In this document: positions 45,630-56,227 of the stretch, one piece after another
Numbering within the stretch: the first letter of the stretch is position 1
Layout of the letters: each line of letters begins with the position of its first letter
Origin: Saposhnikovia divaricata
Taxonomy: Eukaryota > Streptophyta > Magnoliopsida > Apiales > Apiaceae
Reading direction: 5' to 3'
NCBI GenBank assembly: GCA_036435485.1
Contig: CM071598.1
Location: 200,115,148 to 200,179,147 of the forward strand
Length of the DNA stretch: 64,000 nt
Program-made: the position numbers and the translations under genes
Notes under the pieces: generated by a model
Seen by the model: only the letters and a program-made list of their open reading frames with translations
Told to the model about the DNA's origin: nothing
Databases searched by the model: none

Positions 45630-45972
45630 GAACTTGTTTCTATTTCTTGCTGGTTCAGTACGTACAATTATAATTCTGCTTTTGTGTTGATCCTTTTTAT
45701 TTTTTTTAATGTTGTGTTGCTATCGGATGTGTACCGGTAAATTTATTTAGACAAAGGGGTGAAAGACTTTAGTATACTCAAATTTATTCAACCAGGAAGT
45801 AAGTTATTTAGCAGAACGATGTTTCTGAGTTCTGACTATAGATCAGTTAACATTTTAGGAGAATAATTAAGAATCTCTTCATGATATTTCAGATTGCGTT
45901 ATGCATCTATTGAAAAAGAACAAAGCTCTCGTAAAGGTGGGAGATAATTAACGGATGGACGGTACGCAGCAC
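45630..45972. other. Unexplained 343-bp stretch between two CACTA ends
   Basis: May be original host DNA: it is the only stretch outside both CACTA termini. It contains an acceptor-like TGATATTTCAG (45884-45894) followed by LRYASIEKEQSSRKGGR and a stop, which could be the last exon of a gene, but I cannot identify it. Confidence 0.3.
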
Positions 45973-46440
45973 CACTACAAGAAAACAAGGCTAAATGTGA
46001 CCAAATAAATTCTACCGCGGTTAAATATGACCGAATTCGGTCGACCAATTTTGACCCGAATAAATATGACCGAATTCGGTCGAATTTAGCCGCGGTCGAA
46101 TTTATTCGGTGGAATTTAGTACTAAATTCGACCGATATTTTTCGGTCGAATTTAGTAGCTACTAAATTCGACCGATTTTCTTTCGGTCGAATTTAGTAGC
46201 TACTAAATTCGATCGTTATTTTTTCCCGGTAGAATTTAGTAAATTCGATCGAATGTGATCGAATTTAGTAGGTGAGCGGTAAAATTGCCGCCAAATTTTT
46301 TTCCCAAATGTGGCCCAAATTTTGTCGAATTTATAAATATGACCGAATTCGGTCAAATATTAAATTTGACCAAATTTGGTTCAATTTACCCGCATTAAAT
46401 TCGACCAAATTTGATCGAATTTAATAAATGTGACCAAATT

Positions 46441-47200
46441 CGGTTGAATTTATTATATTTAGAAATTGAAAAAATATTATTAAATATTTAAATATTTGTA
46501 CACATCATGAAGAACTATTTATAAATACAAGGATAGCATTATTCATATGTATAAATTTAGTTTGTGTGTAAAAAATATTCATATAATTGGAGAAAGGTAA
46601 ATTTTTATTTAGTAGATTGTTTAAACAAATAAAATAAGTATCTAATTAGTTTAAAAAAATATTATTAAATATTTAAATGTTTGTACACATCATTAAAAAA
46701 TATTTATAAATAAAAGGATAATATTATTCATATGTATAAATTAAGTTGTGTGTAAAAAATATCCATATGATAGGAGAAAGTTGAATTTTAATTTAGTAGA
46801 TTGTCTAAATAAATTAAATAAGTATCTACTTAGTTTGAAAAAATAGAAAAAAAAATTATGAGGGTATTGGAAATACATATGGTATATAACCTAATTTTTT
46901 TAAAACAAAAAATAATGAGCAAATTTGACCAAATTTGGTCGAATATAATAAATGTGACCAAATTTGGTTGAATTTATTATTTTCAGAATTTGAAAAAATA
47001 TTATAAATTATTTAAATGTTTGTACACATCATGAAAAAATATTTATAAATAGTAGGATGACATTAATCACAAATACAAATTTAGTTTGTACAAAAAAAAT
47101 ATTCATATGATAAGAGAATGTTGAATTTTTACTCATTAAATACTTTCAAAAATTTTTGAAAAATATTTAATTAGTTGTAAAAAATAAGAAAAATATGAGA
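46441..47200. repeat. Three related ~230-280 bp blocks in the right CACTA element
   Basis: Each block contains AAAAATATTATTAAATATTT-like sequence, GTTTGTACACATCATGAA and TTAGTTTGTGT...AATATTCATATGAT. They start near 46451, 46651 and 46981. No coding sequence. Confidence 0.65.
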
Positions 47201-47261
47201 GTATCCAGAAAACATATTACATTCTATAAAAAAATTAGAAAATAATAATGAGGGGAAAAAA

Positions 47262-48194
47262 AATTTAACTGTCAACTAGTAGTTTGACTAGAACCCGTAA
47301 AAGGGTTTCATCAGGGTTTAGTGTTTTCGATTTATTTAAAAATATTCTCGACGACCCAACCGGGCGGAGGCCAAGATCCATCCTTTCTAATGTTATTACC
47401 AAAATTTCAGAAAAAAAATAAATTAATTTATTTTGGTATTTTAAAGGTCAACTTGTACGTTGACTAGAACCCCTAAAGACGGTTTCATCAGGGTTTAATG
47501 TTTCAACTTTTTTAAAAATATTTCTCGACGACCCAACCGTAGGGAGTTCAAGATCCTTCCTTTCTAATGTTATTTTCAAAATTTCAGAAAAAAGTAAATT
47601 AATTTGGTTTGGTAATTTAACGGTCAACTAGTACGTTGACTAAAACCCCAAAATAGGGTTCCGTCAGGGTTTAGTGTTTCAATTTTTTTAAAAATATTCT
47701 CGACGACCAAACTGTACGGTGGTCAAGATCCATCTTTTTTAATGTTATTTCCAAAATTTCATAAGAAAATAAAATAATTTGTTTTGGTAATTTAACAGTC
47801 AACTAGTACTTTGACTAGAACCCCTAAACAGGGTTTCGTCAGGGTTTAGTGTTTCAATTTTTTTAAAATTATTTATCAAGGACCCAACCATACGGAGGCC
47901 AAGAGCCATCCTTTCTAATGTGATTGCCAAAATTTCAGAAAAAAATAAATTAATTTGGTTTGGTAATTTAACAGTCAACTAGTACTTTTACTAAAACCCC
48001 TTAACAGGGTTTCATCCGGGTTTAGTGTTTCAATTTTTTAAAAAATATTTCTCGACGACCCAACCATACGGTGGTCAAGATCCATCCTTTCCAATGTTAT
48101 TGCCAAAATTTTAGAAAAAAATAAATTAATTTGGTTTGGTAATTTAACGGTCAACTAGTACTTTGACTAAAACCCTTAAACAGGATTTCGTCTG
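47262..48194 (-). repeat. Tandem array, inverted partner of 43672-44610
   Basis: About six units of ~175 bp (starts near 47268, 47446, 47620, 47795, 47971, 48147) with CGGTCAACTAGTAC and CGACGACCCAACC; the reverse complement aligns with the array at 43672. Cut by the Tat LTR. Confidence 0.92.
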
Positions 48195-48786
48195 TGATAT
48201 GGGCTAAAAGTAAGCCCTAAAAGACACATTTAATGTGGCATTAATTAGACCCGAAATGGTCAAAACGTGGGGCCTACTAGATGGGCCCAAACCCTATTTA
48301 TAATAATAATTTCATAATTAATATTAAGGGTAATAAACAGCTAAGCAAATAAGAGTCAAACAAGGATATTACTCTTGCCTGACTTAGCCTCCAAGATACA
48401 TATTTTAACATGGAAACTGATTCCTATAAGGAATAGATCTAGAACCTTCCTCAAGGAAGACTTGTCCACCAAGTCTCTGACTCCTACCATAATTCTAGGG
48501 CTTCTCAGCCTATATAAAGGGTCTAACCCCTCATCTCAGAACTATGTTTTGGCTTAATCCTGGAATAAGGACATACAAGCCACTGCGTCCTAGGTGAGCT
48601 CTCTCCGCCATAGCCTCGAGGGCACCATCACCTAGAACTACGTGTTGGCTTGATTCTCAATAACGAGATACGTAGGCACTCTGTGAGGACCGATCAGTCT
48701 CGTAACACGGAAACAGCCATTAAAGCTCGAAGCTTTACCACCCTAGCATTAATTACAAATCGTAACCTAGTTTTTATTCCACAACA
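48195..48786 (+). repeat. Tat 5' LTR
   Basis: Starts TGATATGGGCTAAAAG, ends TTCCACAACA; TATATAAAGG promoter word at 48511-48520. It has a ~105-bp segment (about 48539-48643) that the sister LTR at 17050-17541 lacks. Confidence 0.9.
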
Positions 48787-48788
48787 TT

Positions 48789-48806
48789 TGGCGCCGTCTG
48801 TGGGAA
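48789..48806 (+). promoter_or_regulatory. Tat primer-binding site
   Basis: TGGCGCCGTCTGTGGGAA, two bases after the LTR; the usual PBS type of Tat elements. Confidence 0.88.
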
Positions 48807-48819
48807 GAAGACATCAACC

Positions 48820-50778
48820 ATGGTTAGCACACGAAGAACTGCACCAGGCTCTACCGAAGCTTTACCAATCAGCTCCGCTCCGCCTCTTACCTCAGGGACA
48901 ACCACGTTTGAACAAGGGACGATCCCCCAAACTCAAGTTTCTCAACCTCCAGGGACGAATCCCCCTTCTGGGAGTACGCTGCCTATGGTTGTCCATCCAG
49001 AACAGGGAACCAACTCTCTTCAGATGGTGATCTCTCCCCTGGTTGATCCTAACCACCCTCCATCTGGGGTATAGATCCATACTACGGATCTCCCCATGAA
49101 TACCAACCCAATGTATGGGTTGCCCAACTACCCCCCCTGTTCGAGAACCTGGACCGAGTGGTCATGCTTTGCAGATCCGAGATCGCGAGTACCTAGACTA
49201 CTCCGGCCCCTATACTACTGATTTGACATCTGAGGATGACGATGATGACCGTGACGAGGCCCCAAGGATGCGATGTGCTAGTAGAGAGCCCCGAAGGAGG
49301 GCCCGAAGAATCCATGATGGACCTCCACAAACGACTGAGGAAAGGATCAAGGCTCATGAGGCTGAAAGATGACACCGCCAGGGGGCAAGCAAGGCAGAAT
49401 CAAAGTCTTCATCGGCCTTCTCCAACCTCAGGAAGGGTTCCCGTCAGAGATCTGGAGAGGCCGTCTAGGAGACGAAGAAGGGCCGATACCTCAACTGAAG
49501 GAGCAACAAGGGCGGAAACCCCCAGAAACAACCCCAAGGATCTGATGCAGCTAGATCTTGATGATCCAACACCTCCATTCATTGAGGAAGTGATGAATGC
49601 CAGCATCTCAAAGAAATTCAAGATGCCGACGATCAAGGCCTATGATGGAACAGGCGATCCTGAAACTCATGTCAGGACGTTCACAGCTGCACTACTACTG
49701 CAACCTGCTAGTGACGCCTTAAAGTGTAGGGTGTTCCCTCAAACCCTGTCGGGTATGGCTCAAAGGTGGTATAGCAGGCTACCTGCAAATTCGATTGGCT
49801 CTTTCAAGGAGTTGAAAAATGCCTTTGTTAGCCAATTCATTAGTGGAAGAGTTCATGAAAAAAGTTTTGCATCCCTCATATATGTGGTGCAGGGGAAGAA
49901 CGAGAATCTAAGGGATTATCTCAAGCGATTCACCAAGGAGACATTGAATATTACAGATCTGGAGAATAAAGTGGCCATGGTAGCCTTAGAACACGGAACC
50001 ACTGATCCTTTCTTCAAAAGGTCTTTGGCAAAGCATCCTCCTGAGAACATGGTCGAGCTCTAACGAAGGGCCGACAAGTAAATCAAGGCAGAGGATAGCA
50101 TGAAAAAAGAAGCTGCTGGAGGCAATGGCAAGCAAGGGCTCCAATGATTTTAAGAAACGGAAGCAAGAACAAGAGTATGATGCTAGGGACAAGTATCCCC
50201 GGACTAGCAAGGATTCTGATTCACCCCCGAAGAAGAATTTAGGACCAAGATTCAACGACTATGCGAGACTGAATGCTCCTAGGAGTCAGATCTTGTTACA
50301 TATATAGAAAGACAAAGATTTTCGATGGCCGAAGCCACCTAGGGGTGATCCCATAAAGAGAAACAACGATCAGTAATGTAGATTCCACCGTGAAGTGTGG
50401 CATGATACAGATGATTATAGGCAGTTGAAGGATGAGATTGAATTCTTGATCCGAAAAGGAAAAGTGAACAAGTTCACTAAGGGTGATGATCGTGGAACTC
50501 AAAGGAGGGATTATGATAAAAGAGACAATGATAGAAGGGATGATGATCGTGATCGAGATCGAGATCGTAACCCACAGCCCCGAGGGCCAGTTATTAACAT
50601 GATTTGGGGAGGCCCGACAGAAGCCGGTACAACCCGAAACTCTCGGAAGGCGTATGCCAGGGAAGTGATGCACATCGTGGGAGAAGCCCCGAAGCGTGCC
50701 AGGACTGAGATAGCTATTGGTTTTGATGACTCAGATCTCGAAGGGGTGAAGTTTCCCCATGACGACCCTTGGTCATAA
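48820..50778 (+). pseudogene. Tat Gag, broken into five pieces
   Basis: Starts MVSTRRT at 48820. Pieces: 48820-49074; 49115-49372 (acidic TSEDDDDDRDEAPR); 49236-50063, the gag domain proper (FKMPTIKAYDGTGDP ... AQRWYSRLP ... FVSQFISGR ... NLRDYLKRF); 50125-50307; and 50395-50778, an Arg/Asp-rich tail. Three reading-frame changes and in-frame stops at 50305 and 50375. The zinc-binding motif expected as CxFHxxxGHxTxxC reads CRFHREVWHDTDDY: the Gly and the last Cys are lost. Confidence 0.85.
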
Positions 50779-50799
50779 CCCCTGTGATTGGGAACTAGG

Positions 50800-51284
50800 A
50801 AGTGAAGCGGGTCTTGATAGACAATGGAGCTTCTGTTGATATTTTGTTTCATGTTGCATTTATAAAGATGGGGTACACCGACTCTCAGTTGACCCCAACC
50901 AACATGCCAATTTACGGATTTAATGGAGTTGAGTCCAAAGTTGAAGGGACTATTCAGTTACCCATGACAATTGGGCAAGAACCTAAAGAGGCTACTCAGA
51001 TGCTGAATTTTCTGGTGATCAAAGCATCCTCGACTTATAACGTAATCCTGGGAAGGACTGGACTTCATGCGTTCAAGGCTGTTGCATCTACTTATCACAT
51101 GAAGATTAAGTTTCCAACCCAGAATGGAATTGGAGAACATAAAGGTGATCAAAAGATGGCACGAAGCTGTTATGTAGCCTCGTTAAGGCCAGATGGAGTC
51201 AGGGGGCAAGTCCCTCCAATTGAAGACATGGATGTCCGCAGAGGTAAGGAACACCAAGAAAGGCCAGCAGAGGACATCACATAG
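50800..51284 (+). pseudogene. Tat aspartic protease
   Basis: Reads VKRVLIDNGASVDILF (catalytic Asp in DNGAS) and later YNVILGRTGLHAFKAV, the second conserved protease motif. No ATG: it is part of the broken gag-pol frame. It ends EDIT then stop at 51284, where the foreign segment begins. Confidence 0.88.
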
Positions 51285-52467
51285 AAGCCTTGGACAGCCA
51301 TTGAGGCTAAGGCGTTAACTGAATTCGTGGTTGAATGTACCATTGGCAACCAAGAAGTCGGGGGGCAGGAGGTAGTACCCCAAGCAGGAAATGCAGAATA
51401 AGAATGAGGAGACCCGAAGGAATGGTGGGCGCTCGATTTTGATGGAGCATCAAAAACAATCAAGTGATGCAGGCCTAATTTTGCAATCCCCCGATGGGCT
51501 CAAGTTATCCTAGTAGGACTTAGCTTCATATTTATCTAGTAGAAGCAGAAATAAGGTTCATTGAAACCATTGCAGAGCATGTTGCTCCGAGTAGGACAGT
51601 AGTACTCTATGTAAGGGTTGAACCCATTTCAAGTTATTAATGCAAGTTTGATTTCCATTCATTGATTGTGTGATTTTATTTATGTGTCGAGCACCCGATG
51701 AGTGCAAGTCAATGATGACCGAGTACCGAAAATAAAAGAATACACGAATGGAAAACAAACAAATGCACAAGTGAAGATCCCGAAGGGTCAAGAGTTAGGT
51801 TACACGTAACCAAGTAAGAGTTTAAGTCTGTAAAGGACCCTGGATAAAAGACAAGAAGCTAAAAGCCACATGCAACAGTCAAAGCCATGAAAGGCCGAGG
51901 ATGTTAAGGGCTAGCTACTCTTCAATACTTATTAAGTACCTCGATTAAGGATCCAAGAATGAAGGCCAATAGATAACCTTAAGCAAGGATTAAGAAGATC
52001 AAGAAAGCTCTCGTCTCAGAAGTTTAAAACGCAAGAAGCCAATGGGATTGCATTTATCGAAATCTAAATCGAGGAATCAACCCCGAATCCTAGGTTGAAG
52101 AACAGAAGCTGTTAGCCATGAAGGCCAAGATTAGCCATGAAGGCCAAGGTTAGTTATGAAGGCCAAACTTGAGGGGGTCGTGAACCTCCAATTAAGATCC
52201 AAAGGTTGAAACTTCATGTTGACTTGAAAACCAATATGTAATTTTGAAAACCTCCTAGGGAAGGTTCAAGACCTCGTGGGGCTAACCAGAAACCCCCTGG
52301 CCTTTGACCGGCAGCTCTGATACATATTTCGGTGATTTAAAACACCATTGAGATTGAAAACCCTTGATTTCAAACGTTGGCGTTCAACCTTCGAACATCG
52401 ACGTTCAACACCCAAGACCATGACAAACATTGAAGCCATGATGACCAAGCGAGCTGAAAAGTTACTT
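51285..52467 (+). other. Intrusive segment between protease and RT
   Basis: Normally RT follows protease closely. Here 51297-51500 is a shortened copy of the element's own RNase H linker region (matching parts of 53826-54045: FVVECTIGNQEVGGQE and FDGASK), then ~950 bp of non-coding sequence with three ~19-bp repeats TTAGCCATGAAGGCCAAG (52112-52167). It looks like a piece of another Tat copy (RNase H to 3' UTR) brought in by recombination or template switching. Confidence 0.65.
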
Positions 52468-52469
52468 AT

Positions 52470-53984
52470 GTGGGAGCATCTTTGAAAGAACCCCTGAAGG
52501 GCAAGTTGATAGCATTCTTGCAAGAAAATAGTGATGCGTTTGCCTGGACTGCAGCTGACATGCCAGGGATTGATCCCCAACTTATAACTCAAAAGTTGAA
52601 TGTTGATCCTGGGCGGAAGACAATAAAGCAGAAGAAGAGAAATTTTGCTCCTGAAAGGCAGGAGGCCATTAAACAAGAAGTTGACAAGCTCTTAGAGGTT
52701 GGGTTTATTGAAGAAATTCAGTTTCCCGAATGGTTAGCAAACCCTGTGATGGTCAAGAAAGCGAATGGGAAGTGGAGGATGTGTATAGACTTCACTGATT
52801 TGAATGATGCATGTCCGAAGGATTGTTTTCCCCTTCCAAGAATTGATATGTTGATAAATGCCACAGCTGGACATGAGATGTTAAGCTTCATGGATGGGTT
52901 CAGCGGCTACAATCAGATTAAGATGCACAAGGATGACATCCCTAAGGTATCTTTCATAACTGACTTTGGTGTTTTCTGCTATCTTCTTATGGCTTTTGGT
53001 CTAAAGAATGCAGGAGCTACTTACTAACGACTGGTGAATAAGATATTCGCCCATCTGATTGGAAAAACCATGGAGGTCTATGTTGATGACATGTTAGTCA
53101 AGAGCCTACTCAAGGCAGATCACATTAAGCACCTCAGAGAGGCATTCGAAGTGCTGAGGCACCAAAAGATGATGTTGAATCCAGCCAAGTGCGCTTTTGG
53201 CGTTGGATCTGGAAAATTTTTGGGATTGATGGTTTCAAAGAGAAGCATAGAAGCCAATCCTGATAAAATCAAAGCAATTTTAGACATGGAACCACCCCGT
53301 TCTGTAAGGGATGTGCAGAAGTTAACTGGCAGAGTGGCAGCTCTAGGGAGATTTATCTCCAAGTCTGGTGACAAATGCTTCCCTTTCTTTCAAGCATTGA
53401 AGAAGGTGAAAATTTTTGAATGGACTGATAAAAGCCAAGAGGCCTTTGAACAATTGAAGAAGTACATGGCTGAAGCCCCGTTGTTGGCCAAGCCAAGTCT
53501 CGGAGAGACTCTTTATCTGTATCTAGCAGTGTCTGAACAAGCATTGAGTGACGTCCTCGTTAAGGAAGAGAACAAGGTTCAGAGGCCTATCTACTATGTA
53601 AGCAAGGTGCTCCACGGAGTCAAGTTAAATTACTCATCCATCGAGAAATTTGCTTTGGCATTGATAACAGCTTCAAGGAAACTACGACCGTACTTTCAGT
53701 CACATAAATTCGAAGTCCTGACGGACCAGCAATTGAGGAATATATTGCACAGCCCGAAAGCAAGTGGAAGATTGATTAAGTGGGCAATCGAACTTGGAGA
53801 GTTTGACATCACGTATAAGCCTCGAACGGCCATCAAGGCTCAGGCATTGGCTGACTTTGTGGTTGAATGTACCATTAGCAACCAAGAAGTCGGGGGGCAG
53901 GAGATAGTAACTACCCCTAAAAGTGGAGATAAAGATGAAGAACTCGTACTTGAATCAGAAGGAATATTGGGAGCTCTATTTTGA
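52470..53984 (+). pseudogene. Tat reverse transcriptase and first RNase H
   Basis: RT copies the element RNA into DNA. Seen: KWRMCIDFTDLNDACPKD, SGYNQIKMH, MAFGLKNAGATY, then YVDDMLVKS with the catalytic Asp pair; then the gypsy RNase H (YLYLAVSEQALSDVLVKEE, YSSIEKFALAL, VLTDQQLR). The codon after GATY is TAA (53025-53027) where the family has Gln; the frame continues unchanged on the other side, so it is a single nonsense change. The frame is lost near 53965. Confidence 0.92.
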
Positions 53985-54624
53985 TGGAGCATCAAAAACA
54001 AAATCTGGTGGCGCAGGTTTAGTGTTGCAAAGCCCCGATGGGTTCATAGTTGAATATGCTTTGAAGTTGGACTTTCCTACTACCAACAATGAAGCTGAAT
54101 ATGAGGCATTGATAGCTGACTTAGGCTTGGCAAGAGTCGTGAGGGTCAAGAATCTCAAGGTCTGTGGAGACTCAAGGCTTGTAGTATCACAAGTGAATGG
54201 CAAGTTTGAGGCCAAGGATGAAACCATGGCAAAATATCTAAGGATCGTGAAGGGTGTTATAACCCAATTTGAGGAATGCTATGTGGAGCACATCCCAAGA
54301 GAGGAAAACGTTAAGGCTGATGCCTTATCCAAATTCGCTTCCTCTGAAATAGAGAATTATGCAGGGAGTGTTTACTTCCAGGTCTTGAAGGCCCCGTCCA
54401 TCAACTCTAAGTTGATAGCACCAATTAATCTAGGAAGCTGTTGGATGGATCCCATCAAAGCTCACCTTGAAACTGGATGGCTTCCTGATGATGCCTTGGA
54501 GGCACGAAAGTTGTCAGTAAGAGCATTGAGATACGCCCTGATCGAAGACATGCTCTACAAGAGATCATTTTTCATCCCATACCTGAAGTGTTTAAGGCCC
54601 CATGAGGCAAGAAAAGCGCTGTAA
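53966..54624 (+). pseudogene. Tat second (archaeal-type) RNase H
   Basis: In a new frame: WELYFDGASKTKSGGAGLVL (catalytic Asp), NNEAEYEALI (Glu), VCGDSRLVV (Asp), ADALSKFAS. This additional RNase H after the gypsy one is diagnostic for Tat elements. One-base frameshift from RT at about 53965; ends in a TAA at 54622. Confidence 0.92.
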
Positions 54625-55600
54625 GAAGTTCATGGAGGGATCTGTGGACAACACTTGGGGGGCAGAGCCCTAGCTCACAAGATCACTCGTCTAGGATTCT
54701 ATTGGCCAGAGATGTTGGCTGATGCAAAAGATTATGTTAAGAGGTGTAAGAGGTGCCAAAAGCACGCTCCAATTGTAAGGCAGCCGCCTGAGATGTTGAC
54801 CTCGATCAGCTCCCCTATTCCGTTTGCAATGTGGGGAATGGATATACTTGTTCCCATCGACTTCTTCACTAGGTGAATTGGGGCTAAACCCCTAGCCAAG
54901 ATAACCACCAATCAAGTTGCCCAGTTCTTTTGGGAGAACGTGATCTGTAGATATGGAATCCCGCAAATCCTTGTGACGGATAATGGGACGCAATTCAACA
55001 ATGAAGAATTTAAAAAGTACTGTGAGGAAAATGCTATTGATCTTCGTTTTACTTCAATAGCACACCCGCAAGCTAATGGACAGGCAGAGATAGCCAATCG
55101 GATAATCCTTGATGGACTGGAGAAAAGGGTCGAACGCTCAAGAAACACTTGGGTGGATGAGTTACTGCCTATACTTTGGGCATATCGCACCACTTGCAAA
55201 GTGACAACTGGAGCGACCCCGTTTTTTGTTGGCTTATAGAGCCGAGGCAGTTGTGCCCCTAGAGATCATGCATGCATCACCTCGAGTTGAGGCATATGAG
55301 CATGAGGCTTGCCCTAGACCTAATTGATTAGGTTAGGGATGAAGCAAATGCCCAGAATGCAGAGCATCAGAAGAGAGCATCCTTCCACTACAACCGAAGG
55401 GTTAAGGAGAGGTTCTTTCGGCAAGGAGAACTGGTTCTAAGGAAGATAGAAGCTTCTGGAGTTGGTCAGAAGGGAAATCTAGCCCCTAATTGGGAAGGGC
55501 CGTATCGAGTCAAGAAGACGCTAAGACGAAGATCCTACAAGTTGGAGACCTTGGATGGGAACGAGGCCATCCATCGTTTATAGATGAAAAAAGGATAGAA
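54625..55600 (+). pseudogene. Tat integrase with stops and frameshifts
   Basis: Inserts the DNA copy into the genome. HHCC finger: HGGICGQHLGGR ... CKRCQKH. Catalytic core: WGMDIL (Asp), VTDNGTQF (Asp), HPQANGQAEIANR (Glu). Stops at 54622 and 54874; in the second TGA stands where the family has Trp. After GATPFFVGL a frameshift continues to YRAEAVVPLEIM; the C-terminal part to about 55600 (GPYRVKKTLRRRSYKLETLDG) is scattered over frames. Confidence 0.88.
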
Positions 55601-56227
55601 ATTATCCGCGTTATACAGAAAGAATCGTTATAATTCATACAAGCCGGAGAAGAAACAGCTGATATATTTGCTGAAGTCACGAAACGGACGACCTTCGAAA
55701 GGATGATTGCGCTTAAGAAGTTAAGTAACGAGTTTAGCCTTAAGCACATGATTAGCAGTGCTAATCGTAAATTAATGAGTAATAGAAGTCACGAATAACC
55801 AAAATAGTGACTTGAGATCAAGATCTAGATACTTGATCCTTAAGATCACGGATAATTTTAGATCCTAGATCCATGATTCTTCTCGAGATCACGGATGATT
55901 TGAGATCAAGATCAAGATTCTTGATCCTCAAGACCACGGATGGTTTTCAGGTCCAGGTTTCTAAGCCAACCATGAGGTGGCCGACCACGACACCCGGAGA
56001 ACCATAGCCGACCACCAAGCGGCCGACCACGACATTCAAAGGGGATTCGGCCGACCACGGGACTTTCTAAGACCACAGTTGATTTTAGGTCCGAGATCCA
56101 AAATCCTAAGACCACAGTTGATTTTAGGTCCGAGATCCAAAATTCTAAGAGCACGGATGATTTTAGGTCCGGGATCCATAACTCTCTAAGACCACGGATG
56201 ATTTTAGATCCGGGTTCCATAGCACCA
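55601..56227 (+). repeat. Tat 3' UTR with ~46-bp repeats
   Basis: No gene. Several copies of a ~44-52 bp unit around AAGACCACGGATGATTTTAG and TCCGGGATCC (55800-56225), plus four GGCCGACCAC words (55979-56060), a word also prominent in the Tat fragment at 17996-18155. Cut at 56228 before the 3' LTR. Confidence 0.8.

Larger units (their letters stand above)
45973..48194. mobile_element. CACTA element, leftward terminus, truncated by Tat insertion
   Basis: Begins CACTACAAGAAAACAAGG with CAC directly before it. The subterminal region (45990-46450, repeated more weakly around 46920-46980) is full of GACCGAATTCGGTCGAATTT words. Then comes AT-rich DNA with three related ~280-bp blocks (46440-47200) and the inverted tandem array. 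The Tat element interrupts it at 48195; the other end is outside the window. Confidence 0.78.
48195..56227 (+). mobile_element. Tat-lineage gypsy element, degraded, 3' LTR outside
   Basis: 5' LTR, PBS of the TGGCGCCGTCTGTGGGA type, gag, protease, RT, RNase H, a second (archaeal-type) RNase H, integrase and a repeat-rich 3' UTR. The double RNase H is a hallmark of the Tat group (Ogre/Retand and relatives). The frame changes at least five times and several stops are present. A foreign ~1.1 kb segment lies between protease and RT. Cut at 56228 by the minus-strand copia. Confidence 0.9.

Noticed and set aside
49193..50852. Several minus-strand ORFs over Tat gag
   Set aside because: Mirror frames of the gag sequence; plus-strand gag, zinc motif and protease explain the region.
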